A stretch of 64,000 bases of DNA from Epiperipatus broadwayi (taxonomy: Eukaryota > Onychophora > Udeonychophora > Euonychophora > Peripatidae): NCBI GenBank assembly GCA_028023455.1, contig JAQFVV010012499.1, positions 929,584 through 993,583 of the forward strand, given 5' to 3'. Under the pieces are notes generated by a model. The model was given only the letters and a program-made list of their open reading frames with translations. It was not told where the DNA came from and did no database searches. Shown here one piece after another: positions 22,632 through 37,900 of the stretch. The translations under genes and the position numbers were made by a program. Positions within the stretch are counted from its first letter, which is position 1. Each line of letters begins with the position of its first letter.

Positions 22632-24050
22632 ATGAAAATTGTGATTAACGCAAAAACATACATGAATGTAACAAAAATAAACCAGCAGCCTCACAGCATC
22701 GAAAAAAGTCCAGCATTACCACAGACAGCAAGATTTAGGAAGGTAAATCAAGCTGACATAAATAATTTAAACCTCATAGAAAACAATAATGAAGAGCCCT
22801 CCCCAACGATATGGAATCAAGATGAACTGCAAGAAATAAACATTAATTTCAACAGCACCATCCCCAAAAAATTATTCGCAACTTTCCAAAAATTTTTTCA
22901 CCGATAGGAATTTAACACTTTATAAATTTCCCAGAGAGCTTCTTTATGAAGAGCTGACAGCAACAGCAATGTGGGATACAGTCTCTAGTATTGGAGACCA
23001 TCCAACTCGCGATATGTTGCAATTCAGTTTTTTGATGAACATCAGTGTGCAAGATTTCAAACTAAAGTAAAAACTTTGGGAAGCTATGCGCTAATAATAG
23101 TCGATCAAAGCTTGCAAAACTATTGTAATGGAATAATTAAAAACACTTACTTCGGATATACCATTCAGGATTTTCAAAAATTAATACAGTCATTTGGCAA
23201 AGCTATTTATATAAAACAAATCTACCTATCTACACCCCCATCCCGGTTTTCAGCAACAACTTTCATTTCAAAATAAAGTTGAATGACCGTGTAAACCAGG
23301 CGGATATTCCAACACAAATAATTGACCAGAATGAAATACTGACCATTCACATAAAAGGATTAAGGCAGAGATGTTTTGCATGCAGTGAAACCAGATACTT
23401 AGCAATCGATTGCAACACCAAAATCAACCAGAAAAACCAACCGAGCTTTGAAGATCAACCAAAAGAAGCTCATCAACAGGAATCAAACAGTACAAAACAG
23501 ATAACAAAAACAACTAATAAACAAGAAAAAATTAATAAAAAATCCAACAGCAATTGAATAATAAAAAAACTGCACACACATTGCCAGCACCTGAAATTCT
23601 GGATTTATCAACAAAATCAACCAATAAAATTCAAACCCCCACTGATAAAAAAACAGAAAGTCAAGAGGCTGCAATAAAAAAAACAGTGCACAATCTAAGT
23701 CAGCCTACTAAAGATGCTGATGAAAAAGATAATAAAAGAACAAATAAACTCACACAGTAATAGTGATCAAGAAAATATATATATAACACACCAAATACCC
23801 AATATTAAAAATAATACAACAATGAAAATTATGGAAGCTATTACCCCAAATATGCCTCAAATCACCAAAGCTGACACAGAACAAAGAAGAAGACCAGGCC
23901 ACCCACCAAAGAAAACTAGAGGGCCCAAAAAAATCAAAACAATCCAACTTTAGCTTTGCTGATCACAACAATACAACTACAGTGGAAACAGATGAAGATC
24001 TGGAAATGGAATATGAGAATGAATGGGAAGAAACACCAGATCTACCCTAA
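22632..24050 (+). pseudogene. LINE 2 ORF1, decayed
   Basis: Homologue of LINE 1 ORF1, read in pieces. It opens at ATG 22632 and shows the shared block FRKVNQADINNLNL and PTIWNQDEL. A frameshift follows in the T-run near 22890. It resumes with NLTLYKFPREL (about 22906 onward), later NTYFGY with DFQ (about 23145-23190), and a zinc knuckle at about 23370-23413 reading CFACSETRYLAIDC. There the zinc-binding His is replaced by Tyr, so the knuckle is broken. The basic tail carries RRRPGHPPKK near 23890, matching the AT-hook-like motif of LINE 1 with Arg changed to His. The likely end is near 24050, about 30 bp before ORF2, so the ATGA overlap of LINE 1 is not kept. Confidence 0.75.
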
Positions 24051-24081
24051 TATTTAAATCTCAACCAAAAAACAACATATA

Positions 24082-27000
24082 ATGAAAATAAAAATTGTAA
24101 CAATCAATGTCAGAGGTTTGAACTCAACCTCAAAAATTAATAAGTTAAAACATTGGATCAAGGATATACAACCACACTTGCTTGGTATACTTGAGACAAA
24201 AATTTATGCTGGATCACAAACTGACCCAGCCAAACATTTAAATATGGAAAGTTTCTGTGCATGCTCCAGAGACTCTTCCTCTCAACTCAGCTGACACTGG
24301 ACTCATAATTGCTAGAAATTGCCCATTGACAACATTCACAATAATTCACATTGACATGAACTTATTAATTGCAACCTTCAACCAAAAAAGCATAACAATA
24401 AATCTGGTTTTTGTATATATGCCTTTACAGGATAAAAAAATAGATACCATAATTGCAAACATTAATTCAAGGTTAGCTACAACTTCAAACCCAACCGTCT
24501 TAATTGGAGATTTTAATTTAAAATATCAGGAATTTACCCAACATTGGCTTCACAGAATAAACATACCACTAATGAGTGGCTAAGGTTTTTTGCCAGATAA
24601 TGCCATCTCTTTCCACAATAATCACTTCTCTTCACTTATTGATCTGTGCTTTTATTCTCCAATGCTTCACCACCTTATTGAAATAAAACTAACTCCCTCA
24701 ACTTTTTCCGATCACTCAGCTCAAATAGTCACAATTGACTGTGCCCATATTCAAATATCACTCTTTCCACTTACAAGAACAATAAGAGTTTTACTCCCAG
24801 AAATAACCCCTGAATTTCTGTTCTCTGAGACCTACATAATGCTAAACAAAATCAAAGATATGACTTTGAACCCAGTCCAGAAATATCTAGCATTTATGGG
24901 AATGTTGTCCTTTAACATCAACCATATAACAAAAAAACAACCTCCACCATCAAGAGTTTTGTTTCTGGCAGATCAGTTGCACCAGAGAATAATCATGATT
25001 AACCCATCACACTGCATCCAGCAGTATATATTCAAGCTTACACATGCATACAATAAAGCATGTGATGAACTCAAAAGCTATCTGAAGATAAAGAAAAGCA
25101 AGGTATGCCTATCCAGGCCACACACTTGGACAAGAGATTATATAAGATGGGCACTGGGGAACCAACCAGATGTAAAAGTGCCAATGGCACTATATATAAA
25201 TAGTGGAACATATGCAGGACACTATGATTATGCCAATTTTTGAATATTTTAAGGAGAAATTACAAGAAAAACAACCATATAAAATACCACATAATCTGTT
25301 TGGCCCACCAGAGACAAAAACCCCATTCACAAAAGATCTATTCACAACAAAACTGAATACTATTCGAAATGCTTGCCATCAAGCTAGTCCTGGAGTCTTA
25401 TTGTTTGTATTGAAACATCTAAGTAAATTCACAACAGAATATTTGTGTCAGTTAGCAAACCATCTAGTGCAACAAATTCAACCCATGGAGGGTGTCTATC
25501 CAATAACCATAGTACCCTATAATAAAAAGAAAGCAATTATCCCACCTATTACAGACCTCCGGCCAATATCAATGGGACCTTTGCCAATCAAAATTATGGA
25601 GAAAATTATTAAAAGATGAAATTGAACCATATATAATGCCACTTATCTCCGAAGCACAATATGCAAAGAAAAACTCTTCAACAACAGAAGAAGCCTTATT
25701 CTTCAAAGCAATTCTAGCCACAGTAAAACAGTGGAAAAAATATGGACCCATTGTCATGCAGCTTGACATAGAAGCTGCATTTGACTCAGTCAATATATAC
25801 ACACTTCTGAAAATGCTAAAAGACACAGAAATTCCTAGAACACACCTATATATAATTGCTAATCTGCTTCTGAACAGAGAGATCCATATAACTTTAAATG
25901 CAAGAAACTCACCATCTTTCACACCCACCAAATCTATATCCCAAGGATCCCCTCTTTGTTCACTATTGTTTATATTTTACATCAATCCCCTTATTAAAAG
26001 CATACAAAATGCATTTACTGGGATCGAGATACCAGACACAACACAACGCACTACATGCATTGCCTATATGGATGATGTTACAATATTCCTAACATCAAAA
26101 AAACAAATTCCGCAACTCCAAAAGATATTGCAAGAATATTCACAAAAATATGAATTAACATTTAATCCGGCAAAAACCACAGCCTGGTCACTATACACTG
26201 GAAAACCATGTACATTCAATTTACAAATCAAAACCAAACTCTTTCCTTGGATTCCCATTTCATATGGGAATTGCAGGAATGAGATGCCATATCCAAAATA
26301 AACTTAAAGAAGAAGCCACAAAAATTATAAACTCCTTGTTTCACTATATTCCAAAGTACAGTTAATTAACCAGCTTATCACAACCAAAATAACATACTAT
26401 GTACCAGTTATTTCATTCTCAAAGGGGTTCATTTCAAAAATTAAAACCATATATAATAAACTACTTTGGGCCAGAAAAGCAGTAGCAATTTCCACAAAAA
26501 AACTTAGCCAACCTCTAATAAAAAACGGACTTGGCTTGCACAGCATCAATGTTTTTCATATACAGAAGTTAAGGAACTCAATAATCACAATACTTTCCAA
26601 ATACCCAAAAATTAACCACTTGATAGAAGTTACTCCAACAGATAGACCACCTCCAAAAGGTTCTTTTTTCACTAACATTATATACCAATGCAAAACCACA
26701 GACAAGATTCCAGAACAGTATTTGCATAAGTATTCATACTGGGATATTTATGGCTTAATAAACAGAGAAGCAGATACTAATGTTATACAACCTATGCTAG
26801 GAATTAACAACAAGAGACTACTCATGGAATATAAAAAATGGGCTCTAGAGCCCAAATACTTTGATTTTATCATAAAAATGAATCTCGTTGCCTTGCCAAC
26901 AACCCACTTTCTTTATCATAAAAGAATGTATATATCTATTGACCCCTTCTGTGTACTCTGCCATTGAGCAGAAGAGACACTGGACCACTTTATTTATCAA

Positions 27001-27300
27001 TGTGTAGCACTTAACCAAACATGACAGATGATGTGTAACACCTACAAAAAACCGGGTACAATCAATCACATAATAGCTGCTTTTCAGGGAAGATCAATAC
27101 CTATCATTAGGGCAGCCACATTTGTTCTATATGCATACTGGTGCACCCAATGTACTTTCTTAATTGACAATAACACCAAACGACACCCAGCTACATTTAG
27201 CAACAAACTGCTACACATTCGAAATAGAGATAAAATAATAACCAACCCTCACTTATATGCAGCAACATGGTCATTGTTAAAACAACCATCAATGCTGTGA
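24082..27300 (+). pseudogene. LINE 2 ORF2, decayed endonuclease-reverse transcriptase
   Basis: Homologue of LINE 1 ORF2. Endonuclease motifs: INVRGLN at the start, ETKIYAGS, VYMPLQ, IGDFN near 24505, LIDLCF and SDHSAQ. Reverse transcriptase: LRPISM, LDIEAAFDSV, SQGSPLCSLLF, and YMDD at 26065-26076, the same unusual box as LINE 1. The C-terminal knuckle near 26950-27003 has an in-frame stop (CVLCH-stop-AEETLDH). Frameshifts occur near 24290, 25200, 25620 and 26230, with a stop near 24582. The final segment (27028-27300) stays open and ends in QPSML, as LINE 1 ends QQSML. Confidence 0.85.
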
Positions 27301-27517
27301 ATGCTGCAAAGAAAACTATCATACAACTAACATTCAAAGTAACATGCGGACAAAACTAAATAAGCTTCTTAAACTTTAGAACTCTGATTATTTTTGCTTT
27401 TTTATTTTTTATATTGTTATAGTCCATTAACCACAAAGTGTAACCTCTAAATTCATTTATATGTGTTTACCCTAATATCATTCATTGTATGTATAAATTT
27501 GAAATTTTTTAGATGTA

Positions 27518-30084
<2,567 letters not shown>

Positions 30085-31200
30085 GTATAACAATTTTAAA
30101 GTCATATAAAATTAAAAATAATCCAAGAAATTATCAGCCAAATTACTATTTATTATGTGTACTTTATAAATTGTTTGAAAAATTATATTAATAAGAATTA
30201 TACATCAATTGAGAACAACTGGATGGATTTATATCAACAAAAAAAAACTGCTATGAAAAAATGAACTATGCACAATAAAAACAGTTTTTAAATAAAAACT
30301 GATGCAACCTCTATTGATAATTCTGTTTGAAGAAATGACCTTCTTATAAAAAATATCTTAAATACTTAAAGGTAGGAAAATCATTAATTTACTTAACTAT
30401 ATACTCTCCAGTATGAAGATTCAAGTAACATAAATAATAATCATAGAAAATCACAAAATTTTACATACTGTCTTCTACAAGTTTCAATTCTTTGATCTAC
30501 TTTCTTTAATTTGTTAATTAATGATCTTCCTATTAATATGTGGAAGTTTATGTATATTGATGTTTTACTTTGATTTCACAAAAGATCTCTTTTTTGGATA
30601 TAGCAAAGTTTCTTTCTACTAACATATAAAGTTCGGAACAATTTTTTAATGATTGTGTTTACTTTTAAAAAAAATATTCTCAAACTTTTTTAGTTCTTTA
30701 AGAATTAGATACTATTTCTGGAAAAGATTTATTTTGCTAGATCAAAGCGATATTTTTTTTTGTATTTTGTTCTGGAAATGTTTTGATTAATACATTAAAG
30801 AATGAAAAAGCAACACTTGTAGAAAAAAGTTCTAAAAAAATTGTGATCCAAGCCAGCTCATCTTTTTCTTGTAATAATATATTATAATCTGAATATAATC
30901 TTTTTCAACAATATATTACAACACAATCTTATACTCCATGCTGCTTGAATTAACTTTATGTCATGGTTTAACTTTTTTTTTCTATTAAATATTAGATATA
31001 AAATTATGCTTTATTAGAAGACTGGATGACAGTAGTTGAGAGTTGTAATTCAAATACTTTACAGGCAGCTCTCTTAATGGTATTATATTCCAATGGAAAT
31101 ACTTTATCCTTGTTTGTAAAAATATTCTTACTAAACTTTTAGAAACACATTAAATATTATCATAAGATGTATTATTGGAATATCCAAGTCTCCTCTCTTC
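30085..31200 (+). pseudogene. Decayed LINE reverse transcriptase relic
   Basis: Plus-strand pieces of a reverse transcriptase. Near 30112-30185 the frame reads NNPRNYQP, then LLCVLYKLFEKLY, matching the NYRPISLL...YK..EK motif. Near 30205-30245 EQLDGFISTKKNC corresponds to the E..GF...... motif. At about 30473-30570 it reads LQVSIL, then FFNLLINDLPINMWKFMYID, matching PQGSVLSP..FN..INDLP followed by FIYADD. Here the catalytic aspartates survive only as ID followed by V. Weak matches continue to about 31000. Stops are frequent. The PQGSVL..LFN.YINDLP style is that of jockey/CR1-like LINEs and differs from the other LINEs in the window; clade unresolved. Confidence 0.6.
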
Positions 31201-31504
31201 TAATGAGTTTCTATTTCTTTATATTCCTTAATGGGAAAACAGAAGACAAGTTGTCTCATAGATCTTACCAGTAATTCAAAATATAATTCTTCCATCCAAT
31301 ACTTGTCACAAGTCAAGATTTTGCTCATGAATACTCAGCAATTTAAAGTTATGGTGTGAAAAAATTAGCTTATTATGAGCTTCCAAATATTTTTCTTCAT
31401 ATCCAACAATCAGGACAGATAGTTTGGATCTTTCTAGACATCATTTTACTGTCATCAATAGATCCACAATTGGCCAAACACAATCATTGTATTCTATTGA
31501 TATA

Positions 31505-31996
31505 CTGGACTATTTCCATCATCTAATATTAAGTATTGAATGTCTTTAAATTTTCCAATTACATTCAACTGTTAGTAATAGCACACAGATTAGTATATGC
31601 ATTGTTTTGAAAAATATTATCTCATTTCTTCTTCATGTGTTTCTGTCTTGAGTAGTGACAGTATTAGATGGTAATCAAACTGGAGCCCTTAGATTCTTGA
31701 ATATTGAATGTTAAGGTAGGTAATGCTCCAACCAACTGAGCCATCCTTCCAAGAGTGTTATCTTAAAATTCAATACTCAAAAATCTAAGAGTCTAGGTTT
31801 GATTCCCATGCTAATACTGTCAATGACCAGGCCAGCAACATCTGAAGAAGAGAGGAGAATAATAACTCTTAAAACATTGTGCATATACTAACCTACATAC
31901 TATTACTAACAGTTGAATTTAATTGAAAAATTTAAATAAATGTTAATTTTTCTAAAGACATTCAATACTTAATATTAGATAATGGAAATAGTCCAT
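31505..31996. mobile_element. Head-to-head pair of tRNA-derived SINEs (long inverted repeat)
   Basis: The left arm (about 31505-31715, minus-strand SINE) and right arm (about 31762-31996, plus-strand SINE) are inverted repeats with good but imperfect match over roughly 210-235 bp. The left copy has a perfect A box on the minus strand (TGGCTCAGTTGG, plus 31732-31743) and a B-box-like AGTTTGATTACC. The right copy has a perfect B box, GGTTTGATTCC, at 31796-31806, but its A-box region is cut off at the junction. Shared body blocks include TAACAGTTGAA and TCAATACTTAATATTAGAT. A/B-box spacing of about 50 nt fits a tRNA-derived head. Confidence 0.7.
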
Positions 31997-32523
<527 letters not shown>

Positions 32524-34424
32524 TAATCAATAGTACCCGTAATGTGTGAGAAAAATGGCAAACAAAATTTCTGATCGTCACTATTAATTAAAAAAAACTA
32601 TAGATGAATTCAATAGCTTTTAAATATATTTAGCTGATGATACAACCATTTGGACATCACTTATTTCAAAATATTATTATAACCGCGGATGTATTTAATG
32701 TTTTCTATAAAAAAAAGTTCTATATGATCGTACCTACAATAAACGAGATATGATTTGACATTTGTTTTTGTTTTTTTTTAATTAAAATTGACTATGACTT
32801 TTAATTAATCAGTGAATTTATTCTGTTGGCAAAAAAATATGTTTTCAGTTTAATCTTCTTTATAAGTATTAAAAATTCATTAAACATTGCACTTAATCAA
32901 ATCATAGATGTTGTTTATTTAGATTTGAAAAAAAAAAAGGATAATATTACATTAGAAAATATAAGCTTATTTTTAAAGAGTAGTTAAAAAAATTAATTAT
33001 AACAGTAAATAAAGTATGGCTTGGATAATTCTATATTCTTAATTTTATTCTCAAATCCAAAGAGGTGGTTGTGTCAGCCATATATGACAAATCACTTGCA
33101 GGTGTTATTATCACATATTTTTTAAACTAATATTTAATTGCTAGTGATGGTAAACTTTTAAGTAGAATAGCATTTGCCGGAGGAAGTCTGGGAAAAAATT
33201 TGTATAGGATTTTAGGATTAATTTTCATTTCTAGAAGAGAAAACTTAGCTTTTACAAGATCAGTGTGCATATATATATATATTAATAAATTCTGTTTACA
33301 CATTTTCCAGTAAAAGCTATTTTTTTTAGATATGAAAAACGTCGAGTTAGAATGTTGTAAGTATTATATATGGGTATATGGATAAATGTATAGCATTTAA
33401 AAACAAATTTTTTAACGCACATGCGTATATCCGCACTGAAGTGCAAACAAATCTATATATACATACACGAACAGTCTGCCTTCTTAGACAATAAAACTAT
33501 TATTTGTAAATTATTATATTTTTTTTGCTATATTATTATTTGTAAATTTTGATTTACTTTTGGTTAATAATGATAATTTTAAAAAGCGTAAATTGTTTAT
33601 ATATAATATTTGTAGCATCCTGATTCGATGTTGTTGTTTTCCTATAATTAATGTTATATTAGACTTTTTAGAAAATAATAATTACTTGGTGTTCATTTAT
33701 AAATCCAATCAACAATGAAATATAATACTTAAGAAAAGTTTTTATTGGTTTTGACTAATAAATATAATAATCATGCTTATATGCATAAATAAATACGCAT
33801 CTATAATTATATATACACGTACGTACTTAAACATGCATATATTTATCACTTTCCATTTATATATCAATATATATAAATATTCATTTCATTTATCATTAGC
33901 AACTAATTTTAACAAATATCAAATTTAAGTACAGAAGAAAGAAATGAATGAAAATTCAAAAGATAAAGAAAAACAAGTTGGAAATGTGTTTTGCGATGAT
34001 TATACGAACTCATTTTTTAGTTTATTTATTTGATATCTTGGATGTTGTTTTTACTTAGTCCTACAAAAAACTTTTGTTTTTAAAAACGTAAATAGCTTAT
34101 TCAATTAAAAATCTCCATCAGTATTCTATTTCAGTTATAAACTTTCACTATTGAGACATTTGAGTTTTATTTAATTGATTAAACAGAATTAATTTGATTT
34201 TTTTTTTTTTTTACTTTTAAAGAGAATAAGACATACCACGTATAGTCATCCCACCCCTTCGCCAAAATGCATATTTTTAAAATGTCTTTAAGATCAACTT
34301 TATAGCTTAAACGGGATCGGCTTTTTAAATGCTCAAATTTACATTAAAAATATATGAGTGAGAGAGTTGAATATATTCAAAATATACATGTGGACATATG
34401 TGTCGATTGTATAGGATGATATGG
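32524..34424. other. AT-rich non-coding stretch
   Basis: No gene seen. TA-rich runs lie near 33268 and 33810-33880. The segment 33415-33500 is less AT-rich, with no identity assigned. Confidence 0.5.
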
Positions 34425-34470
34425 ATAGTTCTAGGGAGCTTGAAAGTCCGAGTTCGAATCCCTTCTAATT
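34425..34470 (+). repeat. Possible degenerate tRNA-like B box
   Basis: GAGTTCGAATCCC at about 34449-34461 is a good B-box match preceded by a short A-box-poor region. No clover-leaf or tail is visible, so this may be a SINE fragment or chance. Confidence 0.3.
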
Positions 34471-34891
34471 ACAGTAAGAAGAAATGTCATTTTATTGACG
34501 ACACTCTCTGTATAATATATTTATAGTAAATATAGATTTTTTCTTCACTTTTTTATTCATCTGTTATAATAGATACTTGTTAAATGTTAATAGAACTGAG
34601 GATAATCTTATCGTAGTATGGGTCAGTAAGTAATTTTTTAAAATATATTTTAGATTAAATATTAAGCTATTTAGAATCTTAGTTTGGTGCGTTTTTTTAA
34701 TTTTTTTTTAATGTTTTGTAGAGATAAACATACTTTTAGCTTTTTCAAAACACTGGTCAGAAACAAAAATATTGTTGAAAACGAATAGCAAAATGAAGTT
34801 TATTTTGGTCTCAAAAACACACAAATATGTTATTAGGTTACATATTTTGATGCATGTGAAGTTTGAATATAACAAACAGTAAGAAATAACC

Positions 34892-34970
34892 ATGTTGATG
34901 GCCTAGCGGTTACCATAGCTGCCTTTCAAGCAGCTGACCCGGGTTCGCTTCCCGGTCAACGCATTTGACA
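34892..34970 (+). mobile_element. Short tRNA-derived SINE (copy 2)
   Basis: 34892-34963 carries a perfect A box (TGGCCTAGCGG, 34899-34909), a perfect anticodon stem (GCTGC/GCAGC) with loop CTTTCAA (anticodon position TTC), and a perfect T arm (CCGGG-TTCGCTT-CCCGG) with B box GGTTCGCTTCC. The acceptor stem pairs at 5 of 7 positions plus one wobble. The D stem does not pair, so a working tRNA is unlikely. It is followed by ATTTGACA and (TA)n. It shares its tRNA-like head and this tail with the SINE at 2819-2914. Confidence 0.75.
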
Positions 34971-37900
34971 TATATATATATAAAACCAAGAATAAATATT
35001 GTGCAATAATAAAATTAAAAAATATAAAATAAACAAAATCTATCACACTTATAATTTATTATGAATAACATATTAAAAATACAGAAATTATATAATTTTA
35101 ATCTATTCAAGCATTGATTAGCAGAAACAATCAGATAAACTTATAAATACTTCATTTAAGGTTGTTATCGTATTTTTATTTTAATTAGAATTTATATGTA
35201 ATTTTAAAAGGAAAAAGTTTTAATGTAAAAAAATATAAGTATCAATCATGATAAACATACTATATAGTTTTATAAGTCACAAAATAATCATGAAAATTAC
35301 AATATTACATATATACTGTTATCACAAAAAATTACCGCAATCATTTGGTTACATAAATGTATCAGTTTTGCACAAACATTTAAACATCATCATCGTCAAT
35401 AACAATAACTGTTTGATTGCTAAATCTTATTTAAAATATCAAAAGCAAACTGTGTGGTGATAAATTCATTATTTCTATGGTCAAAGTGTTTGAATATGTT
35501 TTTATCATAGTAATAAATTATATATTATTATAAGGCAAAATATTAGACTAATTATATAAAAAAATATTATTGGTTAAACAGAAAAAAGTCAATATAAATT
35601 ATATGGGATTTTTTTTAAAAGAATCATATCAATAATTCAGTTATGATGAAATATGTATTTTAGTGAGCAGGTGGAAGATTAAATGCTGCTGACCACGTTA
35701 TTAAGCTGTTATGAAAAAAAAGTTTTTTATAAATTCCAGTAAATTCATTTTGTTATATTTATTATTGCTTTACATAAAATATAGTAAAATTCTAGACTTT
35801 TTTGATAACTAAGATTTGAATATTTAATATATGCAGAATTCTATATCTCTTTTGTGTTCTGATGAGTTGTGTGAAATCATTTTGCATATAATAAATTGTT
35901 TAAATCCCCATAATCTCTAGGAACTTTTAAAATGCTAAATAAAAGAAAATAGTAGTGTGGGTAATTATTAGGAGGAATATGTAAAATTCAACATCTTAGA
36001 GATAATATATCCCATCAGTTGAAACAGTTTGGAAATTTTTGTTGTTGATTTATCACTTTATTCAACTGAGAATCAGTTTAGAAATATTTAAGTATTGAGT
36101 CCACACAGGCAATGATTATTAAATCATTTATCAAAAATTATAATTCATTTATTTCAGAATCAGAATAAAATTTAGTTGATTGTTATTTAAACTCTAAAAT
36201 ATTGGCAATTTTGAAATTATATTTAAATTAAACAAAAAATATAAATAACTTAACTATGTATATTTATATTTTTTGACATTTTTCTAAGTTTATAGTTATA
36301 AAACCAATTTTTATTTAATTTTAATATTTATGGTGTATTTAATGTGGATTATTTATATTCAAATTGACAGCAGATAAATAACTAAGAAATTGTTTTATGA
36401 TTTTCATTAAACTAATGTTTAGTGGATCATTATGAGTGATGTTTGGTGATATTTAAAGTGTCAGTGAGCCAAAAAATGTGTAGGCCATATTTCCCAAGTT
36501 TCTTTAGCATCCAAATTTTAAATCTGCATCTGACTGTAAATGTTACTAAATAACTAGTTCTCTCTTTGTTTTACTAAATTGGAGCAACAACTGGAATCAA
36601 CTCATGAGGAAAAATAAATTGGATTTATATAGTCAATAGACAAGTATTTGTTATTAAAAGTGGGCTACTAAGAAATATGTACAAATTTCTTAAGTGTACT
36701 GGAAGCTTCTTATGCAAGTGTAGTTTGTTTAGGTTCATTCTAGAAATAAAGCTGACATCAGTTGGAAGGGTTTCAGAAGCACTTAACCAGCTATTAGCCA
36801 ATCAACTATATGCTAACCACTATCTATGTGGACTGACTATGACAAAAATCTTTTAAAATTTGTTCAAATTCTGATTGTGTGGAAAATATAATTATATGTG
36901 ACTATGGAATATCAATAAGCCTGCATAACAGACCTAAAATTAAGAACTTTTCCTGATATAAAGTTCTGAAATAAACATATGTAAAAGAAATGAATATTTA
37001 AACTGCAACAATAAATTGCCATGACAACTTACTGAATGCTAAATAATAAGACTTTTTATTAACCATAATTAATCATACAAAAGTTATTTTGAATTTATGA
37101 ACTTTGTTTAAATTTTGAAATGAACTTTTTTTCTTAGATATTCACCTAAAAGACTTAATATTTTTTTGGTCATTTATTATTTAAGAAATATTTTATGTTT
37201 GACTTAATGAATATTATGCATAGGCTAAGATTAATAATTTTGAATTTATTGAATGAAATATTTTATCATGTTAATTTTAAGTTTAAAGCAAAAAGAACTA
37301 ATTATGAGATTTAATTTTATATGTAGCCAATTATTTTGAGTCATTTCATAAGAAGCACTAGTTTAGCTCATACAATTTGCTCATTTTTCCAAGTTAAATT
37401 CAATCAATTTTGTGATTATATTATTATATAATCTACTTCATAAAAGATTAACTAAAGACTTAATGAATACATATCTCAAAATAAGCTTACAAACTAATTT
37501 AAATAAATTAATATTTATCTAGATTAATAACTAGGAATCATTTTACTGAAAAAGAAATCCAGTTATACTATCATATTTATTAAATTATAATATTTTGTCA
37601 GGACCAAAGAATATTAAGTGGGGGCTTAGGAATTTATTGGTGACCTATTAAAAATAATATTTGGGTGTGCATTATGACTTTAATTCGAAAAAGTGGACTT
37701 GAATTTATTAAATAGACATTTTAAGAATAAATTTATATTAGTATAATATATAGATGTATCATTTATATTTGTATATAACAAAAATGGTATTTAAGCAATT
37801 GTAAGAAGTTTTGTATTTTAAGAAATTTATGCCCTTCAGCATATTTATAATATATTTAATAATGATTTGTGTACCTATTTTATATATATTTTTGAAATAA

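Larger units (their letters stand above)
22351..27517 (+). mobile_element. Related non-LTR retrotransposon, decayed full-length copy (LINE 2)
   Basis: Same plan as LINE 1: leader 22351-22631, ORF1 22632-24050, ORF2 24082-27300, 3' UTR, then a long (TAA)n tract. Protein similarity to LINE 1 is clear along the full length, but leaders and 3' UTRs differ, so this is a sister subfamily rather than a recent duplicate. The leader begins GGGATATGCGCATGCGCGTG, a CpG-containing alternating purine-pyrimidine stretch unusual in this window. Multiple stops and frameshifts show it is older than LINE 1. Confidence 0.85.

Noticed and set aside
34892-34963. Functional tRNA gene (anticodon TTC, Glu)
   Set aside because: The D stem does not pair, the acceptor stem has a mismatch and a wobble, and a second copy with poly(A) exists, so it is a SINE head.
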